The notes beneath the pieces are model-generated. The model saw only the letters and a program-made list of their open reading frames with translations. It was not told where the DNA came from and did no database searches. The position numbers were made by a program, and so were the translations under genes. From assembly GCA_021018815.1 (NCBI GenBank), contig JAITYX010000041.1, positions 124,001 to 188,000 of the forward strand: a stretch of 64,000 nucleotides of DNA. Direction: 5' to 3'. The first letter of the stretch is position 1; every line of letters starts with the position of its first letter. The stretch comes from Talinum fruticosum. Lineage: Eukaryota > Streptophyta > Magnoliopsida > Caryophyllales > Talinaceae. Positions 23,675-34,996 of this stretch are shown here, piece after piece.

Positions 23675-24971
23675 CTAGTCTTGAGTTCTCTCGAGTGTAA
23701 GTCTCAGCTTTTCTAACTCATTTTTTAAAGAAATGCTCTCAAAAGAAATTGACTCAAGTTGTTCTTTAAAATGAGAAGAGTCAGAATTGGACTTCTCCTC
23801 CAAAGTGAAAATATAATTGGCTAAATCAACTTTGGAATATTTTAGAAAGTATTCAATTACCTCTTGAGGATTTGCTTCCTCATTATCCGATTGATACGTA
23901 TGCGAGTCTGTTTCCACTTCGAGTCGGAAAGTGTCATCGGACACTTTGAGTCATCCGAGTCCTTGTCATCTTTTGATGAGTCCTCGTCACTCCATGTGGC
24001 CATCATAGCCTTTTTCTCTTGGGAAAATCCTTGACTATGTGTTCCTTACTGCCACATTCAAAACATCCACAGTTCTTAGTCAAAGATAACTTTGAAGGGG
24101 AAGAGTATTTACCTTTTCTATCCTTCTTGTCTTTCTTATAGAACTCTTCTTTTGGCTTCTTATCCCATCTCTTGTGCTTCATCATTCTCTTGAAGGCTCT
24201 AGCGATGAGTGCCATGGGATCCTCTTCGAGTCGGAAGAACTCGAGATCTGCTTCTCTGGTTTACGAGGCTTTCGGCGCAATGTTCTTTTTGGTACTCGAA
24301 CTCTGCATCCTCCTCTTCTAGGCGGATCTCATGGGTGAGAAGCTTCCCAATGAGTTTGTCCGGCTTAGTACGAGATATGTTACGAGCCTCTTCGATAGCT
24401 GTCACTTTGGGACCCCATCTTTTCTTAGGTAGGCTTCTAAGCATCTTTACTGCACATTTCCTTATGGGAAATCTTTTTACCCAGAGATTTGAGATTGTTG
24501 GTAATCTCAGCAAAGCAAATGAACATCCGAGTGATGTTTTCTTCGGCTCCATCTTGAACAGCTCATACTTATGAAGATATTGGCTTATCTTCACTTGTCG
24601 ACTTGGCTTGTGCCTTCATAAGTGTTGACCAGTGTGTCCCATACTTCTTTGCCCGTATCACGAGGCGGACACTCGGTTGTATTCTTCCGAGCTGATGGCG
24701 TACATCGGAATGTTCATTGCCTTGAAGTTCTTTCTCAACTTCTCTGCTTCATCGCGAGTGAACTCGGCGTTTGTCTTGGGTATGAGTCTTGTTTCTTCCG
24801 TCTTCATGGGAATGTAGTTGCCTACTTGTATAATGTTCCAGACATCCTCGTCGTGATCCAGCAAGAAACATTCCATGAGCTTCTTCCGAGTGCACAAAGT
24901 TAGATCCTTTGAACTTTGGTCGTCTACTTGGAAGACCTTCCTTCATCAAACTCTCCGTTGTTACGAGCCAT
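23675..24971 (-). pseudogene. Copia Gag with carboxy-terminal coiled coil, broken
   Basis: ATG at 24971 (MARNNGEFDEGRSSKQ). The 24897-24658 frame reads WNIIQVGNYIPMKTEETRLI and KLRKNFKAMNIPMYAISSEE, the SIRE-type gag core. 24594-24199 gives FPIRKCAVKMLRSLPKKRWG and LIGKLLTHEIRLEEE. The CCHC zinc knuckle CFECGSKEHIVKDFP lies at about 24070-24025. 23944-23675 is a heptad-like coiled coil (SLKNELEKLRLTLERTQD). It forms the particle and binds element RNA. Three or more frame changes make it non-functional. Confidence 0.88.
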
Positions 24972-25015
24972 TTGATCTTTAAACCTTTGGCTGGTTAGAT
25001 CCTTTCCGAAAGGCT

Positions 25016-25029
25016 AGGCTTTGATACCG
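25016..25029 (-). other. Primer-binding site, initiator tRNA-Met type
   Basis: The minus strand just inside the 5' LTR reads CGGTATCAAAGCC, close to the TGGTATCAGAGC site of plant copia elements. Confidence 0.65.
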
Positions 25030-25031
25030 AT

Positions 25032-26641
25032 TGAAGGTTTGCTCTAGGAGAGGCAAAGTCACCCTAGAGGGGGTTGAATAGGGTGATAATGAAATTTGCT
25101 TGAAATTTAAAATAGATATGAATGCGAGGTGAGCGAGAGTCAAGGATGAACTCGGAAAAGTACTAACTCGGAATTCGGTGAGGTGTGAAGAAACAGATTA
25201 AGCGGAGCGTGAAACGGTGCTGAGTCTATAATGCACTCGGAAAAGTAATAACTTAGAAAGTACGTGGAAACCCTCCTGGGGCGGAAAACCACGGACCGTG
25301 CTAATCCAAGCAGGAAGTCAAATCCACTATTTTGAGTCCACAAAATTCAATAGACTGACCCAACCCCAGTTGCTCCCTTAGACAACTCCTTACAAGTTTT
25401 TCCTAGACTCATAAATTACCTTATCCGATCTAGTACTCCCTAACCGAGATCACCCTTATAGTTAGGGACAAGCGAGCTGAGTTAACCCTTACGACTCGGT
25501 CAAGGGGCCTTACTTAGAGAGTAAGAAAGAGAGTGTTTGTAATCGAGTACAAGACCTTACAACTCGGATAAATAATAAATACGAAATTGGAGTTGTAAGT
25601 AGAAGATTGAGAATGAATACAATGACTTTTGCTCAAGTATGTGTATTAACAGTTGGTTCAGCAATCTTTAAGTCTTGGAAGTTAGGTTCTATTTATAGAT
25701 GACCAAGCAGCTTAGCCGTTGTGTCCATCTTCCGACTAGAAGTCCCTTATGACCGTTGTAATGGATTTTCCGAGTCACTTAGAAAATATCCATTGAGATA
25801 TGAACGTTGGGCAACGGCTCTTGACTCCTTTGGAAGTCCCAAAACCACTCGGTGGTGTCTTGAAAAATAAGGTGGAAATCGCCGTTGAGCTTAGTGTTGC
25901 AGATTTCCAGTTTTGGAAACAGAACAACACCGACACGATGTCTGCAGGCTAGGTCGGAGGTGGAAAAAGCCTTGTCTGCTTGGTGATTTGACGTTTTGAA
26001 GCTGGTTACTTTTGTAATTCAAAGTTAGGATAGCCTCGTTTGAATAACCTACAAAAGTAAATCAATTTGGTTCTCAAAGTATAAAATACTTTGGTCCAAG
26101 ATTAGACACGAGATAATAACATAATTAAGATAATTAAGTGACTAATTATCCGAGTCGGAAAAGGAATGGAATTTTCAGAGTCCAATATCCATGATACTCA
26201 AAATTCCATCTTAGTCGATCTAGAAGATAATCAAGTCAAAGTAGAAGGTCGGAGTAAACAAACTTGATCTAGACTAAACAATGTTCACACTAAATATGCT
26301 TGACTTAGAATAGTAAATTAACAATGTAATTCCTGCAACATGAAGTCGGACCTGAGTTTATGTGCGTGAAATAAAGTGTTTGAACCTGTGATATTTCTAA
26401 GCATTGAGTGACTCGGAACCGAGTGTGAAGTGGTAAGTACAAGTATGCTTTCCGAGTCGATCGAGTCACGCATAAACAAATATGATAGTTTCTATAACAC
26501 TCATAGAAAATGATATATCACTCAGAAAAGCTTCTAAGGCATATGGAATGGCTTGAAATCAAAACCCTATAAGAGATGAAGTCTTATACCCGATTCCTTG
26601 ATGGAACTCATAAAAGTGTAAGTATAAAGTCCGAGTCTTCA
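25032..26641 (-). repeat. 5' LTR of the copia element, full length
   Basis: 1610 bp, TGAAGG...TCTTCA. It contains the roughly 437 bp (about 25776-26217) missing from the other LTR. The remaining sequence is nearly the same as 16191-17363. Confidence 0.92.
25690..25697 (-). promoter_or_regulatory. TATA box in the copia 5' LTR
   Basis: TATAAATA on the minus strand; equivalent box in the other LTR at 16851-16858. Confidence 0.55.
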
Positions 26642-26998
26642 TAAATAACCGCTTGAAGGCTGAATGAATACCCTCGGGTTTTCCCACCTTAATGATCTAG
26701 ATCTCTACACTCGGATCTCTTGATGCAATAATGACAAATTAAAGAAAGGGCTTATTTTTTATGAATTGTTACAAGGGTGAGTGTGTGAGGAGTAGGAAGG
26801 ATAAGTTGAATAAATGCCCAAAGATCAGAATAATTGAATATTCTTTAGCTCTTTACATAGATTCAATGATGATAAGTAGAAAAGAGGACTGTTTAGGATT
26901 AATTTCGGCGAGTAACGTTAATGGATATGTATTCCGCTTAGCTTTCTGCAGCATAACGCATAGGAGAAAGCCATATGGGAATGAGAGCCAAGGATCTT

Positions 26999-27006
26999 TA
27001 TTTATA
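26999..27006 (-). promoter_or_regulatory. TATA box in the Ty3 5' LTR
   Basis: TATAAATA on the minus strand in CCCTATAAATAAAG, equivalent to the box at 1245-1252. It would have driven the element transcript before the copia insertion cut the LTR downstream of it. Confidence 0.6.
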
Positions 27007-27980
27007 GGGAGAGACCTAGGTCACAAATGACCTAGGGTTGCTCTAGGCCAGCCGTCCCAATAGCTGAAAATAAACCGAGCAGAATATCTTAAGATTGAAC
27101 CGGATAAAGCAAGGATAAAATGGGATAGAATCCGGTTCACGGGGCACCGGCCACCCGGGTGTGCCAAGGATTTCGTGCCCTAGCGTGTTTCCAAAGGAGT
27201 CTCCGGGCCAAAATGCAACATTTCACTTAAAAATCCGAGGTTGCGTGGGTCGACCATGAAGTTGTTTTTAGGGAAAAACTCCTAGTCTCGTATGGACTGT
27301 TTTATAAAGCTTAAACGCAAGACTTTAATGCACATTATCATGAAAAGCAACATTTTGACGACGTCTTCAAGTCTTTAGCTCCTTGTCCGATTGGACAAAA
27401 GTAAAATGCAATATTCGAACTTGGATTTTCCTGGTACACAACACTAGACTCCGTTGTACTGTGAAGGCATGGCCCGGTTCCTGGTTCGTCTAAAAGAAAG
27501 GGGGATTTTTGATCCACCTAAGGCAAAAGGCTATTTATTTAGTGTTTGGGGTTCTTTGTGGTTTACTCGGCTTATCTCGCACCAATCAAACACAGTCCGA
27601 GATCCAAATCCTCAAATAAGACTCGGGATTACATCATCGAGGCTAACGAGAATAAAATACGGAATTAAAGAGATAAGAGACAACACTTTTAGGTGTCTAC
27701 AGACAACCTCCAGCCGCCGCCGCCACTACTGTCTCTCTCTCCTCACGAGCCATCTCCGTTTTTCCCTCTTGCTCGCCCAACCGTGCATCCACCATGCAGC
27801 CATCCCCAGCCCTCTTAAGAGAGAAATTTGTTATCTTTTCACTCTTTGTCCACTACATTGAACCGAAATTTTGTGCTTAAAGCTGAATTTGGACTTTTGT
27901 GTTTGATTTTGGGGCTTTGGTGCTCGATTTAGGGTTTCAAATTGGGTGCTCGGGATTTTGGTGCTACTTGCTAAACTTGG

Positions 27981-29465
27981 GTGCTTGGAATTTGCTGTCA
28001 ATTGTTGAAATTAGTTGCTTGGAAGACCTCAATTGTTGCTCATCATGCCGCCCAAGAAGAAACCGCACGCTATCAACACCACCAGGTGCTTCTTCTTCGG
28101 CCGGGCCCCGTGGTCCGAGGTAAAAGCTCTCAATCCTCTCATATTGAAAATGTTTATGGTATTAAATTCGTTAATGCTGCCCAATGATCTATGTATGATG
28201 AGATTGTGTCTAAAGAGGTTAAGCCACCTAAATTTATAGATGTTCAATGGATGCAAAATTTGGGTTTATGGGAAGACTTACGCTCATTATTGTCAAATTT
28301 GGGTTTGCTCGAGTTAGTTACTTGTTGTTTTAGGGTCTATGCTAGGCTTGTATGGGAATTTTATAGCTCATTTAGATTGGATACCAACCCACCTAATGAA
28401 GAGGACCAATCTATTGTGCATTTCCGTTTAGGAAATAAAACTTTTGAAATGAGTTTTGGTGATTTTAATAACGCTCTTGGCCTCCCTCACCACGGTCTCG
28501 TTGCTCGTCGACATAGAAATTATTTATCTAAACCCTTATGGAAATCCATTAGTTGTGAGGCAAGACCGACTTATCCTTTACGTGATAGGCGTTTCCGGTA
28601 TTTTAATCCCCAAAAGAGCAAAGCCACATTCATTTGTACCCCATCTTACGTTACCTCCAGCGCACTCGGCTAACTCTATCTTTACTTGCCATGATAGCCA
28701 GAATACTATTAGAAGCTCGGGGCTCTTTTTAATATGGACAGGCATGCATGAGGTCCCTATTAATTGTGGTGCTTTGTCTGTTAGAGCATAGTAGGGACCA
28801 ATTAGTGATCAAATCATCTTGGTTAGCTACCGGCGGCATCGTTACCGCATTATCTAGGGGTTAATTTTCCTTCACTCAAGCTGCTACACCCCAATGGTCC
28901 GCTTAATTATGACGCTTGCACATACATGAGGTCCCTATTAATTGTGGTGCTTTGCTGTTAGAGCATAGTAGGGACCAATTAGTGATCAAATCATCTTGGT
29001 TAGCTACCGGCGGCATCGTTACCGCATTATCTAGGGGTTAATTTTCCTTCACTCAAGCTGCTACACCCCAATGGTCCGCTTAATTATGACGCTTGCACAT
29101 ATATAAAGCTCTTCGTGCTTCAAGGCAATGCATTCTTTGTCTACCACCATGGGGTAGCCCTATTTTGTCTCCACGATCCTGCCAGGACCAATATCACCGA
29201 TGAGCACAATTGGTCCTATGGTCATTTTGTTGCACATGCGAGTGGATCCGGTGCCGCCCCATCCCATGTTGGAGTTGACGTTGGGTCATCTGGGCACCCC
29301 AAGGAGCAAGAAACCGCACAGCCTGATGGGATTAACACTCCCTTCTCGTTGCTCCTCCCACCACTCGCATGCATGTTCCAATCCATCCTTGACCATCTCA
29401 ACCACCTTCAAGTTAGTCAAGACGGTTTGAGAGATTCCATGCAACAACACCGGATCGAAACGTAA
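27981..29465 (+). pseudogene. Athila ORF1 / plant transposon protein (PF03078 or PF20167 type), broken
   Basis: A candidate start at 28045 gives MPPKKKPHAINTT. A change of frame leads to FVNAAQ, a stop, then MYDEIVSKEVKPPKF and LGLWEDLRSLLSNLGLLELV (28191 on). The motif LVWEFYSSFRLDTNPPNEED followed by FRLGNKTFEMSFGDFNNALG (about 28340-28480) is the signature of this plant retroelement family. The 160-codon piece ends at 28673 by frameshift; the next frame has NTIRSSGLFLIWTGMHEVPI (to 28791). A tandem duplication (28747-29101) follows, then a serine/glycine-rich tail ending LNHLQVSQDGLRDSM before 29465. Function unknown; found in Athila-type elements downstream of pol. Confidence 0.65.
28747..29101. 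repeat. Tandem duplication, 178 + 177 bp, inside the Athila ORF
   Basis: 28747-28924 and 28925-29101 are almost identical, both beginning CATGAGGTCCCTATTAATTG. The second copy lacks one base (GCTTTGCTG for GCTTTGTCTG). Near identity points to a recent duplication after the gene was already broken. Confidence 0.95.
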
Positions 29466-30697
29466 CAGAGCTTTCAGCATCTTGGCAACCGCATCGATAG
29501 GAAGAAGTGTCTTGTTTTTCATGCATATGAGCACTTTCGGTGCCCCTATCCTCCACCCTAGCAACCTCGTGGGCCACCTCGCCCACCCCGATGCGCTCCG
29601 AGTTTTACCCCCTCCCCATCTATTTCTCGCGTAACTTTTTCATTAGGGACAATGGATAGCTCAAGCATGGGATGTGTTACAATGAAATATGATTTGGCAT
29701 GATTGACTAGTTTAAGAGATATCTATTGAACGGAGGATGATTTGGGTAGTATAGTTGCATATAGTTGCATGAATTGCAATCATAGAGGTGCATTAGTTTT
29801 CATTTTCTTTGTTTTGTTTCTTTTTCTAGCATATAGGACTAAACATGAGCATATTAGTTATGATTTTTCATTGTATATTATTTTTCTTTTTTCTGTTTTA
29901 ATCACAAGAAGAGACGTGAGGCGACGGGCATCCGTAAGCACTTGAGGTAAACACGTTCCACCCTTCTCTTTCTTTTTCGTGAGTTTCTTTTTAGTTAGTT
30001 TTCTTCGCTTTGAAAAAAATTTTGAAAAAAAAAAAAAAGATGGTTGTTTTCAAAACCCCTCTTATGATGATGATGTACAGTGTGATAGTTGATTAGTGGG
30101 CGTCATTGTGTATAATTTGATTGCCCATTCTTGGCGGAAACACTTTGTAGAAATAAACTTGTCAATGAATTTGACTGTGATGCCTTGTGTTGCTTGTCGG
30201 TTGTCTTTGAGAAATTTTTTGCATGATTGGTCAAACTTGAGCAAGTGCTAAATCCTTTGAGCTAGTTGTTTCATTGTGGTGGATTAGCTTATGAGACTTT
30301 GAGCCTTATAAACTAATTCATCGGTTTTTAGTCTCATGTTTCATTCTTTGTGTGACTCTTCCTTGATGCATACCTCTAGAACTTGTTCTTTTTCTCTTCG
30401 AGACCAAACATGGCATGTGCATTCTGTAACATGATAGAGGCATTCATTTGTTTTTAAGCTACATGAGCCAAAAAGTCATCCCATTCATTTATACCCTTTT
30501 GCTACCCCTTTGGTCCTTAACCTGTTTCTTGGTACACCTGCATCTACTTTACCTTTGGTCTATGCACATTTCCTATACCAAAGTCTGGGTCTAGTGGAGC
30601 AATACTTCTTGGGTAGTTTTGGGTTGAATGATGGAGTGTTCCATTCGGTTTGTAATTTGAGTTCAGGACTTATGTTGAGAAAAAAATGATAAGTTCC
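29466..30697. other. Non-coding 3' region of the Athila-like element, first part
   Basis: No gene seen. AT-rich, with poly-A at about 30026-30040 and a splice-acceptor-like T-rich stretch at 29800-29900. It ends at the 5-bp duplication GTTCC of the inserted solo LTR. Confidence 0.5.
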
Positions 30698-32759
30698 TGT
30701 AGGAACCACGGTCGGCCGTGGCTCGCTGAGCTTCCCTATTTGTGTCGGGTCTCATTTTTAAAGATTGATTGTGAAGATGGTTTTAGAAAGTCAATTTTAT
30801 AATGTGGAGATGAACCTTTTATTAATATTTTTGAATTTTATTAAATCTTATTTAGGCAAAGTTGAATGGCAATTTTATTAACCTTTTTATTTTAGAAATT
30901 ATTTTAAAAGTCCAGGGATATTATCTCCTAATTGAAAGATAAATTAAATTACAGTTCGAGATCTGTTGTAAGGCTTTAGGGCCAAGCGGTGTGAAAACAC
31001 AAATCCGAACCAAAGCCCCGCCTATCGACAACTTGGTGCGGCGGCAGCTGCACCCAGTGGAGGCCGGCGCCGGCCGGAGGCCACGGCTGAGGATATTAGC
31101 CTTAGCCTCTTCCTTGGCTAGCATATCGGGGCCCTAAAATTTTTATCCTGCAATTAGAAAAAGCCGGGATGCAATTGAATAGAAATAAAGCAAAACGTAG
31201 CGATCGCTAGTCGGTTTTTAGGAAAGAAAAACTAATAAAAACAAAAATAAAGATTTTCTCTCTCGATCTTAATATGGGAAAACTAAGACCAAAAAGGCTA
31301 AAAATTTACTCCTTAGGTATGTGAGCCGAGAATTGAATTCGGGGCGAGGGTACGAAACATAGGGATAAACCCTTCCGTTCCGCCCGTCCGAAGACGACCA
31401 TTACTAGTTCGAGTAGTGAGTTAAAATAATGTACAAAAGCAAGGAAGCAACAACATGTGAAAAGGAACTAAAGCAACCAAAACATAACTAAGGAAAACGA
31501 TAAAGGCGAAAAGTAAAGAAAGCGGTAAAGAAAGTAAAAGCGAAAAAGAAAGAAAGGGTCGAGCGAAAGGAAAGCGAGAAAATAAAGAGATTACATCAAG
31601 CGGGGATGAATTAAAAGTGATACATCCTTTGTCCACAATACGGAAAGCAATAAAAGAAAGCATAAAAGTAAATAATAAACCGTTAAAGATCGATCTGTGC
31701 CCTTAGTTTGTCAAACCCGCGATCCGGATCTCGAATCGGATCCGGTGATGTGACGGTGGTGATTTGAAAGGGCTTTTTGTGAGTATTTTGTGAATGTGAG
31801 TAGAAGATGAATGATGGAGTTTAGGGATTAGATGTAGGAAGTATGAGGGAAGTAGGCTGAAAAGGGACCAAGAGATCAAAATACCAAAGAGAGTATTCAG
31901 TAGCTCTTACGTGAATTTCAGCAGAGTAACACCGAGGGTTGAGCCATTTAGGTGGAATTCAGCGAGTGTGATGCTAAGGTAGGAAGCCATATGGGAATCG
32001 AGCCAAGGCTCTCTATTCATAAGGAGAGGTTAGGTCAAGGTATGACCTAGGGTTTGCATGTAGCTAGCTGTCAAGAACGACTCAAAATAAACCGGGCCAA
32101 AATATCACAAGATTGAACCGGATAAGAAGAGCTACAATCGGATAGAACCGGGAAGGAAGGCATCGGCCATCAAGGGTTGCGTAAGGTTTCATACCCTAGC
32201 GTGCTTCCAAGGGAGTCTTCGGGTAAAACGCAGCGTTCCACATAGAGGTTCTAGAAGGCGGGCGCCGGTCATAGCACCTTTCCGGAAATGGAAAGTTTTC
32301 ATTTTGACAAGTTTTCATTTTTGACAGGTTCCAATTTTGATGCAGGATACGTGCTCCTAGTCTCGGGTAGACTGTTTTAGAGCCGAACGCAACACTTTGA
32401 TGCTTGTGATCATGAAATGCGAGTGTCTAATGTCGTCTTGAGGTCTTCATCTCCTTGTCTAGTTGAACCGTAATGAAACACGAATTCGAGCCTGGAATTT
32501 CCCGGTACGTGGCATTGGACTCCGTTATCTCTGGAGGCTTGGCTCGGTTTTGGATCGTCCGAAAGAAAAGGGGATTTTGGATTAACCCAAGGCGAAGGCT
32601 ATTTATGTGGTGCTGGGGGTTCTTTGTGGTTTACTCGGCTTCCGTCGTACCAATCGGACATAGTCCAAAATCCAAATCCTCAAATAGAACTCAAGATTAT
32701 CATCATCGGGCTAACAAATAAAAAATAGAGAAAAGGACGACACTTTTTTGGTGTCTACA
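30698..32759 (-). mobile_element. Solo LTR related to the Tat/Ogre-like Ty3 LTR
   Basis: 2062 bp, starting TGTAGGAACCACGG and ending GTCTACA, flanked by a perfect duplication GTTCC (30693-30697 and 32760-32764). It matches the LTR at 15255-27701 along its length (for example CGAACGCAACACTTTGATGC and GGTTTACTCGGCTT are shared) but is clearly diverged. A single LTR with a duplication and no internal part is the product of recombination between two LTRs of one element. Confidence 0.9.
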
Positions 32760-32764
32760 GTTCC

Positions 32765-33573
32765 CGTTTTAGATTCTTTTGGAATTGAGTAGCATTTATG
32801 ATTCTCATGCCAATGATATCTATTCCTGAAAGTTTTCAATACTTGAAAAAAAAGGAAGAAAAGAAAGAAAAATGAAAAAAAAGAGAAAAAGTTACGGAAA
32901 ACGAAAAAAGAGTGAAGAAATAAGTGATTGGCCTGTGGAAAGTTCAAGAAGTTTTCTACTCATTCCTTAAGTTATCTTAAAACTTAGTCTTGCTTAAAGA
33001 GGTGAATTGAGAGAAAGTTTTTATTCATGATGGAAGTGTTTTTGCTCCTTAGTCTGTTAGGCCTCGGTTATTTAGCTCTACATTTCCAAATTGATTCCCC
33101 TTTCTACCAATGAACTTTGGCCACGTTACAAGCTTTACAAGACCTCTTGATTGCACTAGCATTTTGCCTATGGTGGAGGATGAGAATATGACCAAGCCTA
33201 TGGTAGGTTGTGTTTTTGGAACGAGGTAATGAGAGAAACCTCAAAGATTTCAAATGAGTTGGAGTGATCCACATTCCCTAAAGTGAGGTTCCACCGGTTA
33301 AGCTAATTCGTCATTTGTTTGACGGCGTCATGAATGTTAATGTCATTCCATATGGGACAGTCGTGCATTGCAACCAAGGATTATAGTCACTGAAATTTTA
33401 AAGCAAGTTTTCATGAAGAATACTACACTTTGAATAGGCTATCTATGTACATGGTTATTTCTCATTGATTGAATGTTAACGTGTCACCTAAGGAAGGTGA
33501 ATACGTCATTTAACCCCGGGATCGATAATTGACAGTCTTGCTTGGGGACAAGTAAGAGCTAAGCATAGGGAGT
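32765..33573. other. Non-coding 3' region of the Athila-like element, second part, with purine tract
   Basis: It continues the sequence broken at 30697. No gene. It contains an A-rich run (32840-32925), the landmark GCTTGGGGACAAG at about 33539-33551 and a purine-rich AAGCATAGGGAG directly before the LTR at 33574. Confidence 0.55.
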
Positions 33574-34996
33574 TGTTAAACCTCGTATTTCTCGCTTTTT
33601 AAGGTATTATTTCACCCAATTCCGTGATGATTTTAATAATATTTATTTGGTTTTGGGTTAGATTATGCTTTTTACTCTTTATCGTGACCTAAGTTCCTAA
33701 GTTTCTCAATTACGAGGTTTTGGACTTAAATGAGGGAGATTCGAGGCGAATTTGATGAAAAACGATGAAGAGGAAAGTTCGAGTGTAAAAGGAGACAAGA
33801 CAAAGGCCTAGAACTCATCAAGTCAAGTTGCACGGCTGTCTTTGTGCAAATCATCGGCGAAGGGATCAAAGTTAAGGAAGGTCGCACGGCGTCCCGTGCA
33901 CATCATGCACGGCCGTGAGTGAAGTTATGCAAAGTTGAAGTCATGCACGGCCTACGGTGTAGAAGGCTGCACGGCCCGTGCAAAAGAGGCAGAAACTTTA
34001 GGTATTTGGCATGGCAAGTCATGCGAAATTCTGGCTAGAAACTCCGCACGGTAGGCCGTACGACCCTTGAAGGCCGTACGACTTACTTGTTTTGCGATTT
34101 ATCGGTTTTCTAATTGTAATTTCGAGATATCTTTTTCATTATTATGAGTTTTAGTTAGGGTTTTTCCATTAGAGAGCTTTGAGAGGAGACTCAAGAACTT
34201 GAAAGAATTGTTGCCTACTTGAAGATCATTTATAATTGAATCGCATCAAATTTTTATTTGGTAATCGTAATTTCCCATTTTTACTTTTCCTTCTCGGTTT
34301 TCTTTTGTCTCTTCATGGCTATTTTCTTTGCATCTTGTGAGTTGTTTAGTATCATGTTTAGGGGCTAATTTCTCTACTTAGTTTGGGATTGATCCATATT
34401 ATGCCTTGATAATCATGAATTGAATACTAATTGGATTGTTCTATGCTTGTTAGGTTAGAATTCACTTCGCTGATCACTTTTTCGATGAATGACTCGAAAG
34501 AGGAATCATCTGCTTTTACTCGGGTTTTGTGAACATTGAAAGATGGAAACATCACCTACAATGATGTTGTGAGCGATTAAAACTTTAATATGAAAATAAT
34601 TAAGGTTTTAATTTGGGGTTGTGAGATGCATTTGTTGTGTGATTTTGTTCTTTATTAATCCCAAGAAAATAGGTGATTAAATTGAGCAAGATTAATCTTT
34701 GACCTTCAAAAGTAGGCGAAGATAGGTTTAATTGGTGTCTCCCCTTTCTAAACTGCTAGCATAGGCAAATCTCAAGCGATATTCGATTTTGATTTCGGGC
34801 ATAATAGTGTGATTCATCCCAATCTAAGGTTTTTTTCTATTGATTTCTCGTATCTTTTCGTAATTAGTTGAGTCCAGAAACCAAATTATTGTCTAATTGA
34901 GTTTCACCTAGATTCATCCCAATCCTCGAGGACATGACCCATACTCATCGGTTCTTAGCTATACCTACACCGTGCGCTTGCGGTGTTTTCTCAACA
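33574..34996 (+). repeat. 3' LTR of the Athila-like element
   Basis: 1423 bp, starting TGTTAAACC and ending CTCAACA, with the Athila-type block ACCGTGCGCTTGCGG (about 34967-34985) near its end. The next base (34997) begins coding sequence of a CACTA gene, showing a sharp element border. No second copy is in the window, so the ends rest on motif only. Confidence 0.65.
33830..34095. repeat. Cluster of CACGG/CCGTG palindromic words
   Basis: About ten copies of GCACGG, CCGTGC or CCGTACG words, including the palindromes GCACGGCCGTG and GGCCGTGCAA variants, inside the Athila-like LTR. Similar words recur at 75-170. Confidence 0.7.

Larger units (their letters stand above)
16191..26641 (-). mobile_element. 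Complete SIRE-like Ty1/copia retrotransposon
   Basis: LTRs at 16191-17363 and 25032-26641, both TGAAGG...TCTTCA, flanked by a perfect 5-bp duplication TAAAT (16186-16190 and 26642-26646). The order on the minus strand is LTR, primer site, gag, protease, integrase, reverse transcriptase, RNase H, a 2.6-kb extra region, purine tract, LTR. Integrase before reverse transcriptase proves Ty1/copia. The long gag with a carboxy-terminal coiled coil and the extra region after RNase H fit the SIRE lineage. All genes are broken. Confidence 0.93.
286..27701 (-). mobile_element. Tat/Ogre-like Ty3 (gypsy) retrotransposon, about 17 kb without its nested insertion
   Basis: The element reads leftwards. Its 5' LTR is at 15255-27701, split by a copia element. 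It has a primer-binding site of tRNA-Arg type at 15236-15253, then gag, protease, reverse transcriptase, RNase H and integrase remnants (13640 down to about 7735), two plus-strand extra genes, a purine tract beside 1943 and a 3' LTR at 286-1943. The long LTRs, the TGGCGACTCC primer site and the reverse extra genes downstream of integrase fit the Tat/Ogre branch. All coding parts carry stops or frameshifts, so it is dead. The left LTR lacks about 333 bp of its outer end, so no target duplication can be checked. The base after 27701 begins GACAA. Confidence 0.8.
15255..27701 (-). repeat. 5' LTR of the Ty3 element, split by a copia insertion
   Basis: It starts TGTACG at 15255 and ends GTCTACA at 27701. 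The two parts are 15255-16190 and 26642-27701; without the 5-bp duplication they make a 1991-bp LTR. Part two starts TAAATAACCGCTTGAAGG, which continues the 3' LTR sequence at 889-905 exactly where part one stops. Confidence 0.9.
27702..34996 (+). mobile_element. 3' part of an Athila-like Ty3 element (ORF1/env-like gene, 3' non-coding, 3' LTR)
   Basis: It begins at the edge of the Tat/Ogre-like LTR and ends with a 3' LTR at 33574-34996. It holds an Athila ORF1/env-like gene, a long non-coding part, a solo LTR of another element, then GCTTGGGGACAAG (about 33539-33551) and a purine tract. That sequence with the following LTR is the usual 3' landmark of Athila elements. Gag and pol are not in the window, presumably left of the Tat/Ogre insertion or lost. 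Confidence 0.65.
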
